A stretch of DNA of 64,000 nt from positions 17,436,849-17,500,848 of the forward strand of contig NC_064551.1 of NCBI RefSeq assembly GCF_023856365.1. The letters run 5' to 3'. The stretch is from Brienomyrus brachyistius. Taxonomy: Eukaryota > Chordata > Actinopteri > Osteoglossiformes > Mormyridae. Positions 45,621-57,126 of the stretch are shown one piece after another. A program made the translations under genes and the position numbers. Under the pieces are notes generated by a model, which made no database searches, had not been told where the DNA came from, and saw only the letters and a list, made by a program, of their open reading frames with translations. The first letter of the stretch is position 1, and each line of letters starts with the position of its first letter.

Positions 45621-47039
45621 GCACAATGAACTACTTATAGAAAATGCCATTTGTTAAAGAAACAATATATTAATTATACTGAGGGGATTTCAGGCAACAT
45701 TTGGTATTTCGTCATATTTACTCTAACAATGATACAGTTCTAATGTGATAAATACAAAAAATGAAAAAACAGAATTATTGTCCACGGGGTTAGACATCTG
45801 TTAATGAAATCTACCCTGTGTTTGTCATAAATTCCTCCGGTTTTCCATTTAACTGTGAGACAGGGCTTGTTGTTTCCCCGGTGGAGTCATAACGGCATGT
45901 GAATTTACGTTGCATTTATTAAATATTCATTTGTAAATAATCTAGTCGGAGCAGGAAAGCAGAGAACGTGACGCTGAGCCCTGGTGACGGCCAGCAGATT
46001 CATATCCGCCACGCCGCCCGTGACACGCGCTGGCCTTTCCCGGGTCCTTAATCACGTAACGGGCGGGCTAATGGCCGGCGACTGCTGTGACGGGGCAGAG
46101 ATGGACTTAGCAGCAGAATTCCGCCTCGCCTCAGGTTACGTTTGGCTCTGCCTGCTTCACTTTACTGGGGCACGTGTCTCCGATGCTGGGAGGGAAGATG
46201 ATGAGATGGAGAAGCTCCGTTGTGGGTTTAGTGAACTCTCAGACGGGATGATGACTCCTGTACCTTTTACAGTCTGTAAACCGAATGCTAAGCAGGTATT
46301 TTACGATGCTTTTCTCTGCCTACAGGCTGTTCCCACGCCGTTAATGCCTAAATTCCCTTTGATTCACTGCCTTTCTGTGTCTGACGGAAAGCTCACACAC
46401 CCTACAGATGGACACCCCTCTTTATGGACCAGTCATACCCCACTATTCTCTTCTGCAATGAGATGCCCCCTGCTGGCCAAATACCGCACTGTGACTGCCC
46501 CGCACTCTCCCACCCCTGCCAATCACGGCCAATCAAGTGGGGCTCCCTCCTTGCATCACGCATCTGTGTAACTGATTGGCGGTCAGTTCCATTCGTCGCT
46601 GATGGGGGAGGGGGGGGGGGGGGTAACCTTCTGATTCTTTCCCTTGCCTTCCCTCATATAGTATGGAAAAACAACCTCGCACAGGTTATAAACTCATCAG
46701 GACAAATTAATTCACACATTCAGATAATCATTCATAAAACCAGCATTGACACAACAAAGGAAAACTTTCCACTGCCTATTACCCTCAGTCTGTGATTAAT
46801 AATCTCAGACCCCCCTAAACTCCCCCCACCCTGCTCTCCATACACCACAAACAGGACAAACAGGTCATTATACACTTCATTGTACTTTGCACAAAAAGGT
46901 TTAGGACCTGCCTTGTTTATTTTATTGTCTTCATGACAAGTCTGGAAAAACTATGATCGGATTTTCAGTTATTTTCGTCCCTCATGGGCAGATTAACCCC
47001 CCACCCCCGCCCACCCGCCCCCGGCTTTTCAGGGAAGGC
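45621..47039. other. intergenic with G-run and CTCF candidate
   Basis: The 195-codon plus-strand open frame at 45984-46571 has no recognised domain and overlaps another frame, so it is not called. A G14 tract lies at 46610-46623. The candidate CTCF site is listed separately. Confidence 0.45.
46463..46476 (-). promoter_or_regulatory. candidate CTCF site
   Basis: The minus strand reads CCAGCAGGGGGCAT, 13 of 14 to the CTCF core CCASYAGRKGGCRS, with G-rich character and no repeat around it. It is the strongest of the CTCF-like matches in the window. Its orientation is opposite to the one at 20059. Confidence 0.45.
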
Positions 47040-47240
47040 AAACAACAGAACAGACATACGCTGTGCTGCTGCCTTTTAAAGGGCTGAAACAAAGGCCCCA
47101 CGCCCTTTGGCAGAACCGCCGTTTATTATTGTCTTTAATGGGCTTTAAGGGGGGGCTGTCTGTTTTCTTCTCAGATGCTGAAGGTCTCTTTTGAGCTTCT
47201 GAGAAAGGAAACATCAGGGAGATCAATACATCCTCTACGC
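47040..47240. promoter_or_regulatory. candidate conserved non-coding element B
   Basis: A repeat-free stretch with ordered motifs such as CCTTTTAAAGGGCTGAAACA, AAAGGCCCCACGCCCTTTGG and GTTTATTATTGTCTTTAATG. It reads like a constrained non-coding block, but evidence is only compositional. Confidence 0.25.
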
Positions 47241-48931
47241 AGATTTCCAGCAGAGTGTGACGTTGGTGGGGGGGAAGCGGACTGCGCGGAGGATACGCTC
47301 CTCATTATGGCTTTGACATGAACTTGGCCCCCCGCCCCAGGGAATGTGATGGATGCATTATTTGACCTTCCTGTCTTTGTCCGGCCTGCCTGACGATTGG
47401 GGCCGAGGCTCAGCAGGCCGCAGAAGAGCCGTGCTCCGCCGTTAAAATGAACGGGACTGAAATAACGCCACCTTGCCCCTGCCACCTCACTCCACGTTCT
47501 GAGTCCATTCCCATCAGGCCGAGCGGCCGGCCGGCCCGCCTACTGAGCACACGTGAATCAGCTTCTCAGCGGCATGTGCGGTGACGCGTGGGGTCCGGCC
47601 GGGAAGAGAGCTAAGCGCTTAAGCAGCTGCTCAGAAGGGATTGGTGACATCTTATTTGTTCCATTATTCCACATAGGGCACGTGTGCGCCGGGAGAAGAG
47701 GGGGGGGTATCCAAAAATACACGATCTGACAATAATGCAGGGGAAGGCAGGCCTGCGAAGGCCTCCCTTCACACCCTTGCTTACGCGCTTTGCTATTTTG
47801 AAAATAAACATCTGCCACTGCGAAGATGCCGCTGAAGCTGGACACGGACACGCCAAGCGTCTCCCTTTGTTTGCGAAAGTCGCAAAACACGTGTTTTCAT
47901 TCACTTTCCCCCCCGGACGCCGTGTCACGTTTGCAGGGAGCCGCCGGGAGGCCCCTGTGTGCTTCACTTAACCTCAATGCCTCAAAACGTAAATGTTAGA
48001 TCACATGGTCAATATGTTCTGCAATGGAGCTTCACCTCAGCTGCGCCTGGCTGCCTGCATCCGACGGCTACGGAGAGTGCTGCCCCCTGTCTTACAGGAG
48101 GGGAATACGTCAGATTGCAGGGCCTGTCACACAAGAAAGTACATTTAAGATAGGAGAGTTCGTGAAAAAGCTGAGGGATTCCCAACATCTTCAGCATAAT
48201 TGCAAAAATGTTACTTAAAAAACTGACAAGCTACTACATATAAAAGCAGGGGTTATCAGGAAAATACTGTAGTGAATCAAAAGAATTTCAAGAGAATTAT
48301 TGATAAATCTATCTTTTATTACACTATTTGTAAACCCTGACAAGGAGTAGTAGTTGGAAGTTATATGTATGGATATTTATGAATATTCTATAAAGATGTA
48401 CAAACATTTCATCATATAATTTTCGTTGTTGATGAGGGCTGGGCTGATTACTAGCTAAAGAGATGCAAAGTTAGCTATGCTGTTGTCTTCCAAATAATAA
48501 TAAGGTATCAAACTGTATTTCAACAATAATGAGACATAATGCCAACGTGCCATTTTCAACAGTGTCAAAAAAGCGAATAAAGTTTCCTGTGATTCGTTTG
48601 TACGTGCAGTCGACACGCCTGCATGGCAGCGGTACCAATACATCGAGTGATTGACGTTAGGAAATGGGAATTTTCCTGAGAGTTTTACAAAAGCCGCAGG
48701 TGACATGCGAAGGCCAGTAGACGGCAGAGGAAAAGTTTAGTAACTCTTAAATGCATCATATATAAGTGCAGTGCTTGTTTAGTGGACGCCAAGTGTGTTT
48801 AGTGCCGCCCCTGGCGTGACACCTCACAGTGATCTCTGTGTCGCACGTTTCTCATACCTTTTCCCTTCACTTTCACTCTACTTGCCAAAGGGACAATGGG
48901 GACCGAAAATTTTACTCGGTTTTTCCAGACT
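47241..48931. other. intergenic, no supported gene
   Basis: Open frames up to 118 codons overlap on both strands without recognised domains. A plus-strand CTCF-like core, CCAGTAGACGGCAG, lies at 48714-48727 (13 of 14 positions). Confidence 0.45.
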
Positions 48932-48958
48932 GGGGGGGGGGGGGGGGGGGGGAGGGGG
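48932..48958. repeat. G21 homopolymer tract
   Basis: Twenty-one consecutive G, then A, then five more G. It can form a G-quadruplex on the plus strand. Confidence 0.95.
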
Positions 48959-49631
48959 CTGTGCCCTTAACCACCCCCCGCAATGAGGAAGAGTCAACTG
49001 TACTTTCACTTACATGGGATGAGCGAATACTTGCCTGTTTGTGTTCCTTTGGTTCAACTATGCTGAGAGTCAAAGATCAAAGGATAAGTATTAGCTCATG
49101 ATACTTCATATTTAAGAGTTACAAAGGTCATGAATTACTTGATTTGTTTTGATTTGTAGTAAAGCTGAATCCCTGGCTGTGCTGATTTCTTATATTCCAT
49201 GCTAAATCTAAAAAGAAGGCAGGAAATATTTTGGAATACCAAACACACTAAATTGAATCTAGGGTTTGGGACATTTCTCAGAAATTGGATCCTGATACAT
49301 CAATGATCTCCTGCTGTTGTTACGGGCCTCAGCAAGGGGGCGCTATGGTATGACTGCCTTAGGTGTAGCGTGACCAGGGCGGCAGCACAGACTCTGAGGA
49401 TGGGAGGCACAGATATTTTCCTCTGAAAGTGTTTTATGTGAAGAAGAGTGGAGAAGCACGTCTCCCTTCAAAGAATGCCTGTCATACAACCGTGAATGGC
49501 ACGCACAAGTGCGATATTTTTTCCACAAGATCCACATCGCCTCACAGGAGAATGTGCTCTCTTCCTGCTAGAGAGCCCACTAGCTTCCTCCCATTCGGAC
49601 CCGGGGCCTACTGCTTCCCGGAAAGCCGCTG

Positions 49632-49796
49632 CTCGGCCAGCCTCCTCTCGGCCATCCTCCTCTCGGCCATTCTCCTCTCGGCCAGCCTCCTCTCGGCCAG
49701 CCTCCTCTCGGCCATCCTCCTCTCGGCCAGCCTCCTCTCGGCCATCCTCCTCTCGGCCAGCCTCCTCTCGGCCAGCCTCCTCTCGGCCATCCCGTT
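49632..49796. repeat. 15-bp minisatellite, 11 copies
   Basis: The unit CTCGGCCAGCCTCCT alternates with CTCGGCCATCCTCCT. Eleven units span 165 bp exactly. Because 15 is a multiple of three, frames stay open on both strands and give artefactual repetitive peptides such as AERRLAERRM. Confidence 0.95.
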
Positions 49797-51419
49797 GCAG
49801 TCTCCCTGCCCTTCCGTATGGCCGCCATGTCATCTCTTGACACTATAAATCACTCAGCTCGAGATCCCGGTTTATCCATAAAGAACGATGGAGGTGAGCA
49901 GCCAGCACTCAGAGTGACCCCCGCACCCGTCCACCTGCAGAGGGGGGATCCACCCCCGGCCTGCATGCGAAGCTTCTCAGGGATTCCTCTCCTCCTCCAC
50001 TCTCCTCCTCCACAGGTGCTGTGCAAATCCACCACAAACCCAAAGCCATGTTCACAAATTGCTATGGAACTGGCAGCCCTGAAGGGGCCTTAAAACAAGA
50101 TAATTATGCATTTCGTTCCATTTAATTAAACTAGCGGACATGTTCTGCTGCACCGCATGGAAGTTGCTGCACATTTCGGTTTCCTCGCCCCTACTGGGGG
50201 GGGGGGGGGGGGGGGGTGTTATATACTGAGTGTTTACAATGTGTCTCATGCACAGAAGAAGAAAAACATTTTAAAGTGCATTATTGACAGAAACACATCA
50301 AATTTGCACAAATATTTAAAATATAAAGTAGCAGCAATTCTACTCAGGGACGGATTATGGGTTGTGTGGGCCCCTGGGCAAAACGTTCACGAGGGCTGTA
50401 ATCCATCCCTGATTCTACTTATAAATTAATGTAAAGAGTGACACTTTATTCCATGATTTAGATATTCTACAAGAGTGACTCACAACTTTAGTCTTCGAAC
50501 CCCAACCCAAAGCAGTTTATTAACCCCTGAAAGGCTGGCAAGTATCACTGTTTGAGGTTTATTCTATGCTTTGTGAAGACCCTTTTATAATTTATAAATA
50601 CCTAATTAGGGACTGTGTGGATGAGCTTCTGTACCACGTTTCCACTCAGGACTGGACTTGGATTGAAAATCAGCTCTGGGGTACCTCACAATAAAAGTGA
50701 GGGGGGGGGTAAAAATGCGCACTCTTGAGGACATTTCTATGACGTCAGAAAGCACGGTCCAACAAGCAACCCAGAGCTAAACAGTCAGACTGAATCATCA
50801 CCTGTAACCTGACGGGGGCGTCTCTACTCAGCGTAAGCGTCTGACCGTCCGTCGGAAATGATCGATCCGTGACACGGACCAAAAACGAAATATCTAATAA
50901 TAAATTAGATGGCGTCAAAAAGCTACGCATCTGACGCAGAATAAGAAAGAGGAAGATGAAGAAAAACAAGCGCAAAGGTATGTTATTTTATTTCATTTTT
51001 AAAGGTTTTACCATTGTTATCTAGCACTAGCAGCTAGCTAAGGGCCACCAGTAGCAACATATCAACATATAGTAACTTCTGGAGCATTACTGCCTCTTCT
51101 GACAGTTTTGTAATAAAAATGCCCAAGTACTATACATGTTTCTGTTGTCATTTTTAGAAGGATTTCCCTGGGGGCAGGTGAAAAGGGGGGGAATTCTTTG
51201 CCTAACCTGCCGAGGACCTCGCCATCCCACCAGCCGGCTCTATAGCAGCATAAGCAGAGGTGTGATAAGAAAATGAGCTGCGATTCCACGCTACAGTGCG
51301 AGTCGGGGGACAGATGAAGACAAAAACATCGCCCCATTATTCTTAGCGATGGGTTTTTTAATGAGGAGGCAGGACTAAAAAAAAACACGTAGGGACCGAG
51401 CAGGAAATGTAGTATCGCT
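49797..51419. other. intergenic with G21 tract
   Basis: A second 21-base G homopolymer lies at 50196-50216, and a G9 run at about 50701-50709. The 153-codon minus-strand open frame at 51062-51523 has no recognised domain. Confidence 0.45.
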
Positions 51420-51720
51420 TTCATGTCCCTCCATTTGTCTGCCACCTGTTGGACATGATCATTATCCCGGGTAAAGGGGGACAAGCTAAGCCCTGTCTCA
51501 TTTATATCAACAAACGCTGACAAAACTGTCTAATTAGCCCCCCTGTCTTCGTTTCTGCTTTCAGATCCCAGCCCTGGCTGCTGGCCAGACGCCCGCAAGC
51601 TGGTATGTGTATGTGACAGCTCTGTCCCCGGGATCGCTGCCGTGCCTCGCCGGCCTTTTATGACAGCTGGCCGGATTAATGTGGACGGGGTCGGGATGAG
51701 TATGACAGCCAAATGACCGT
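51420..51720. promoter_or_regulatory. candidate conserved non-coding element C (TALE motifs)
   Basis: Three copies of TGACAGC (51614-51620, 51661-51667, 51703-51709) match the MEIS/PREP core. They lie with GGATTAATG, CTAATTAGC and CCACCTGTTGG, and no repeat is present. Clustered TALE and homeodomain cores are typical of developmental enhancers. Confidence 0.35.
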
Positions 51721-52899
51721 GGAGGGGAGTGAGAGAGGGCTGCTTCCCTCTGTCTTTATATGGCTGTTTTATAGCCTGTAATTAAGATGTATGAAGTACA
51801 GACACACACGCAGGAAAAAAATACACTTGGACGTTGCTTCTGACTAAATCTACAGAAAACACAATGAAAAATACACCGCGCGATCGGTACTATAAATGAT
51901 ACGTACATGACTTGATTAATATTACGAACCATTATTGAAACTTGTAGGATAAATTAGTTTATTTCTGGAATCATCATTGCAGATAATTTTGAAAATCGAT
52001 TTCTAAAATGTGCAGAATTTGATATAACTGTTAGTCTCAGCCAAGTTTACCACCGTACTTATTGCAGTGCAACCAAATAACCTACTAATGTGACAAGCAG
52101 CTAGGGGATTCGAATAAACTGTAGTTATATTATTTAATTCGTCTTGCATTTTGCGGGAATACAATGTAGAAAGGTTTTAGTAGCCTAGATTTAACCGATT
52201 TCTAAGCGTTTCGAAGAAATGTTGATTCGGGATAGACTGACATTTTTATATGCATCTATTTATTCGGAAATTAACTGGGATAAAATAAAAGTTAAGTAAC
52301 AGGGTAAAGGCGGGCACAAACATACAGCTCACATTTTATACTTGCTCTTTGTGACCCTGCCCTCATTAACGGTTTCATTTGATTCTCTCTTTGGGATTTA
52401 CCCCCCCGCCAAAGCTTCACCCACCGGATGGTGCTAGCTGAGGACACCCTCCCTAAGGGACAGTGTTCAGGGCTTAATTAGGATGTTGAGGAAAAGATTC
52501 AAAGTGCTTCGGGATGGCAGGGGGAGATCCGCTGAAGATCTCTGGGGGATCGTCTTACCCGCTTCAAGGTAAATTGCCGAAAGCAGCGTGACGTTGGAAA
52601 AGCGGGGGCTTCTCCATGTGGGGGCATTTAAAACTACACCATCCAGCCACGTTCTTTCTCCATGTGTTTAAATAACACTTCAGGCTGCCTCGCTAACACG
52701 CGAGAATTAAACGGAGTCAGACTGAGATCGGAGGATCCATGAACATCTAACGAAAGACTAAATGAAAACACACGTGGGATAAATACCGACAGAGAGGGGG
52801 AAAAGACAGTAAACAAGCAAACAGAAAACCAAAATTTTAAATAAATGGCACAGGTGGGGCTTTAAACACATGCGGCCAGATCAGTGCTGGCCCCTAACC
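51721..52899. other. intergenic, no gene seen
   Basis: AT-rich, with no open frame above about 60 codons and no recognised repeat. Confidence 0.5.
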
Positions 52900-53230
52900 C
52901 TCTCCGTGCTCTCCATAATCGGCGTACTGTCATTAATATAATTTAACGGCACGGCGCAGCCCTGCCTCCAGCCCACTAGCCCTCCTCCGGAAAGGTCATC
53001 ATCTCTACCACGAGGCCCTTAAAAGCAGCAGCTGGGCCGGCTTGGGTTTCTGAATCACCTGCACCAAGGAGAACTACAGGAACCGCCGTGTCTCCGTCAA
53101 GCCGGCAATTACTCAAGACGTCCATCCGTAACGCCTGCGATGTTAATTACCGCGGTGGCAGGCGCCCATTCATCAGCCGGCCTCTTAATGGCCTAATGAT
53201 CATTTGAACATCGCTTAAATATTTTCACAC
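52900..53230. promoter_or_regulatory. candidate conserved non-coding element D
   Basis: Repeat-free, with GTCATTAATATAATTTAAC, GGCAATTACTC, GATGTTAATTACCGCGG and CTCTTAATGGCCTAATGATC. Motif content suggests an enhancer. No coding potential is seen. Confidence 0.3.
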
Positions 53231-55315
53231 TAATCTCTCCCTCACTATCTTAATCCTATCGCAGTTGGACAGACTTGTTTTATATTTAGTACGGATACTT
53301 AGTACGAACCCTTGTATAGGCCTACAAAGAATACAGAAAAGCTATCAGTACATACTCAGTTACACATCTAATATACTAATTACACCTAATAGTAATAATA
53401 CGTAAGGAGACCGGGAGTTGATCTCCGCCCACGTCATACATACCGGGTTATAAGCAAGACGCGGCCGTGCATTAACTCGCCGTTCAGCATTTTCGGGGTA
53501 ACGGAAACCAGAAAACCTTTTTTTTGTTACTTTTTTACAGCAATAAAGATTTCTTATCATAAATTTAACCAGATCTGACGCTCCCGGATATTAACTCTCC
53601 ATTAACAACATAATAGATAATAGGTTACAAGTCATACCCATATATCGAATGATCAATTATTGAAATGTGCATTAACGTAAGACTATACATCATAGGTTAG
53701 AACAAGAACATCTACCAGTACTAACAATATAATAACAAAAGCTGGCTGTAAATTTAATACAGCCTAATTGTATTGAGATGTACGTATGTTTTCCCTATCC
53801 TATTCTTAATGTAAATCAAATTAGGTGTAACAGTAACATGGTAATAATCTATAAACTGCATGCAAATGCAATACTGACCGTTGCATTTACCAAGCGATAA
53901 ATGCTTTAACAGAATCAATGAACTCTCCTTAATTACCATAATGCAATCTGGGCCGAAAATCTGCAGGGGAGGGGGGGGGGGTCAACTGGCGTCCTCTTTT
54001 GGCGCGGGCCAGGGAAGGCTGGCCTCCGCGTGACATTCTTTCCACTTTTATCACATAAAGTATTTTTTAATGGTTTGAAAAGGCTTTGCCAGCCTGTTCG
54101 AAACATCAATGTCAGGCCATCCATCTCAGAAGTAAAGGAGAGATACACAGCTTTTGAAAAAGTTATAAGAAAAACCAGGAGGGGGGACTTTCCACTTTAA
54201 ATAGGAAGACAGGCTCTTCTGGGAGACACTAAATTGAAACTAAGGCTGTATCCGACGCACCACAGGATATGCCTGCAAATTCGGGAATATCAAAATGGCG
54301 AAAAAGTCTGTCTGTGCCCATTCATATGAAGTGAATGACTTGTAATGTTCCCCAGCTCCCTTGGGTACAGCTCTGAGGTGGAGGAAGGAGGGCAGGAAGG
54401 GTGGAATGGTTTTGACATAACTTTATTTTAGTGCTACAGCGTCTCTGCCCGCTCCCGTGGTTTAATGTTGTATTCCACAGGGCTCGCGATGGAAACAGCC
54501 AAGTGCCCCCCCGTTCGACTTTAAAAGGAAAACATATCCGAAGACAGGTGAAAAACAGCAAAGAAAATACACGAGACCTTTTCAAAGCTGCTCCCTCGGG
54601 ACAGAAGCCTTGTTCCTCTCTTCTGAACGTAACTGCATGGGTTGAAGATTTAAATTTAGTAAGAAGGGAAGTTATAACAATAAAACATAATAATAAAACA
54701 TGATCGCGATATTTAATTAGCCCGATTGTGGAGCAATAAAATATCAGCTTGTGCTTTCAAATGAGGATTTTTATTTTGCGCATGAACACGTGTTTTTAAT
54801 ACCAAATTAAAGGCAAAAGTTGTTAAGGTGTTTTTCGGTGCCCGTGGTTTTATGTTTTAAGGCGCGCCAGGGACGTTAAACACGGGCACGGATTAGGAAA
54901 TCTTCACTTAGCGCTACATAATGAAGGGCGCCACTTTCTGCTCCTGTACGGTTTCACTTTTTCCTTTTTATTGGACGACCGAGAATGGGGGCCGAAAAGT
55001 AAACAATGAGAGCGTAGGCAGCGGTTTCCACTGCTCCCCAAATGAATCGAGGGACTTTCCAGATGTTTTAGATATTTGACAGGAAGGGGGGGGTGCTTTC
55101 TGTATTGAAGTATGATTATGTTAATCTAGTTTATTTCTACAGTCACTTCTCAGCTGACGTAGGCTTACTGTATGAATTGAACGGTTTCCCACAAAGCTAC
55201 CTATTCCAACATAAACCTGTAATAAATATCACACTAGCCTAGCGTATACCTGCTTTCCCAAACCGGGGTACTGTTACAAATGATATGCTATTTAGCCTGT
55301 CCGTAAGTGGTAAGT
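53231..55315. other. intergenic, no gene seen
   Basis: AT-rich spacer with a short G run near 53974. Open frames are below about 90 codons without domains. Confidence 0.5.
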
Positions 55316-55555
55316 TACACTGTCAGAAAAAAATTATAGCCCTGTAAAGTTTTGTCTCCCAAAAGTAAAAAAAAAAAAAAAACATTAATGTACCCTTAAT
55401 TGTACAAAATGTTCCTCAGAATCCATTATTGTATACTTAATAGGTACATTTACCTACAGCTAGGATACTATACTGGCAGACCCTAGAGGGTACAGCACCA
55501 GTGAAAGGATTTATACCGTCAAAGGTACAAATTGATACTTTTTTCTAACAGTGTA
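55316..55555. mobile_element. MITE, 240 bp
   Basis: Terminal inverted repeats TACACTGTCAGAAAAAA at the left and TTTTTTCTAACAGTGTA at the right. The interior has repeated GTACA and GGTACA steps, as in an abundant fish MITE with GGTACAAA-rich interiors. An A-run of about 18 lies at 55366-55382. Confidence 0.85.
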
Positions 55556-57016
55556 CCACATGAGAAATTTCAGAAATAACTTCCCAGTTTCTACAATAAA
55601 AACTGAATTTTTTTAAACAAAAGAGTTCACAAAGATCCAGATAGGAAAATAATGAAAGTTTAATTGACCGTTGGGCTGATCTATTACGATCACAGGTAGA
55701 TCTGTTCCGAAACTGTTGAAATGTCGCTACATGTCGTCTTCATGTAGTTGCCAGATCTAGGATCCTGTGCTTCTCATTAATGTCTGGATTTTACTTCCAT
55801 TTAGCGATCTTACCACAGTGACGCATAGCTTGTACACAGTTGACCTATAATGTGAAAGCCATTCTGGTTATAAATATGTGCAATATGCATACCGCTCCTA
55901 TAATCAAGGGCAAGAGAAACGATTCATTTGTTTAAAGTGTTCAGCTTCTGCACACATTAACAATTTATTTCATTGCATAATTTAGAAAGATATTTATTTT
56001 TTCATACATAGAGGTAAAACTGCGTTCGTACTTTAAGTGACTTGAAAGGTTCCATTTGGAGTCCTGCTGAGGAAGATGATCTGAGAAAGAAAACAGGCAG
56101 TGTACTCCTAGATCTTAAAGATTAAGCTCCGCCCGACCACCCTAGCAAAGCCTACTAATGTCAGCAGGCAGTGTCTTCTTTGACGACGGCACCGAGGGCC
56201 GTCCTCATAATCCCCGACATGTGACCGCACATAGAACGACACGTGACAGCATGCAGACCTAGTATCAACTTTAAAGATTAATAAGGCAATATGCAAATAA
56301 GACTTGTATGAAGCAGGGGTGATTCTAGCTATTGAAAAAATTCAGGGGCTATGGCAAGTTTACTCAGCGTTTTTTTGGGGGGAAGACTTTGTAAATATAA
56401 AATACTCAGGGTTATAGCCCCAAGTGACGGAACCTAACAACACTCATGGTATGAAGGATATAATGCACTAAATATTATTAAATAAAACAGTATACATTTA
56501 ATTAAAAAATTCTTTAAAACAATGAAGAAATGTATATCATTGAATGGATTAAGAATAAGACTTAAATCCACATTTTATGGGCAGGTTTTTCCATATAAAA
56601 AATATGCAAACAAACGTTCTTAAATATTCTTATAAATGAACAATGCCAATAAACCAATGCACACACATATCGCAAACTACACGAAAAAAAAAATATATAT
56701 ATATGCTTTTCATTATTGCCTAAGTTCGCCAGCAAGTAAATGTTTTGCGACTATTCAGTTATGTTGTTTCATAAGTGGAAACCTCGTTATTCTTTACTTA
56801 ATGCTAATCAACAGATGTATTAGAATGGAGATTCTGCTGTAGATATCTGTGCAATCATTGCGGTTTGTTTGCTTTCCTTATGTGAGTATTACCAGCTGGA
56901 GAATTAACGAAACCGCCCATAATTGCATTGTTTTTCACCCCCTTAACTGAAGAAAGTTTGATGCTAATCATTAACCAAAAAGGCCCAAACTCCATTAGAT
57001 GCACTGTCTCTGTCTT
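55556..57016. other. intergenic, no gene seen
   Basis: AT-rich. A possible dispersed repeat fragment starts at about 56315 (GGGGTGATTCTAGC). No supported gene. Confidence 0.45.
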
Positions 57017-57126
57017 GTGTGTCCTCGGTGCGTCTTTGGTGCGTCCTCGGTGCGTCCTCAGTGCGTCTTTGGTGCGTCCTCGGTGCGTCCTCAGTGCGTC
57101 TTTGGTGTGCCCTCGGTGTGTCCTCC
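57017..57126. repeat. 11-bp minisatellite, 10 copies, 33-bp higher order
   Basis: Ten exact-length 11-bp units based on GTGCGTCCTCG. Units 2-4 and 5-7 repeat the variant order CTTTG, CCTCG, CCTCA, so the true period is 33 bp. That keeps reading frames open on both strands and yields artefactual repeat peptides. Confidence 0.95.

Noticed and set aside
45984..46571. 195-codon plus-strand open frame
   Set aside because: No recognised domain and overlapping alternative frames; it covers the CTCF-like site and ends just before a G-run, so chance is the simplest explanation.
49331..49346. GCAAGGGGGCGCTA as a CTCF site
   Set aside because: It fits the CTCF core only if a base is inserted, so it is weaker than the other candidates.
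49468..49848. repetitive proteins predicted from the 15-bp array
   Set aside because: Open frames exist on both strands because the period is a multiple of three; no conserved flanking coding sequence is present.
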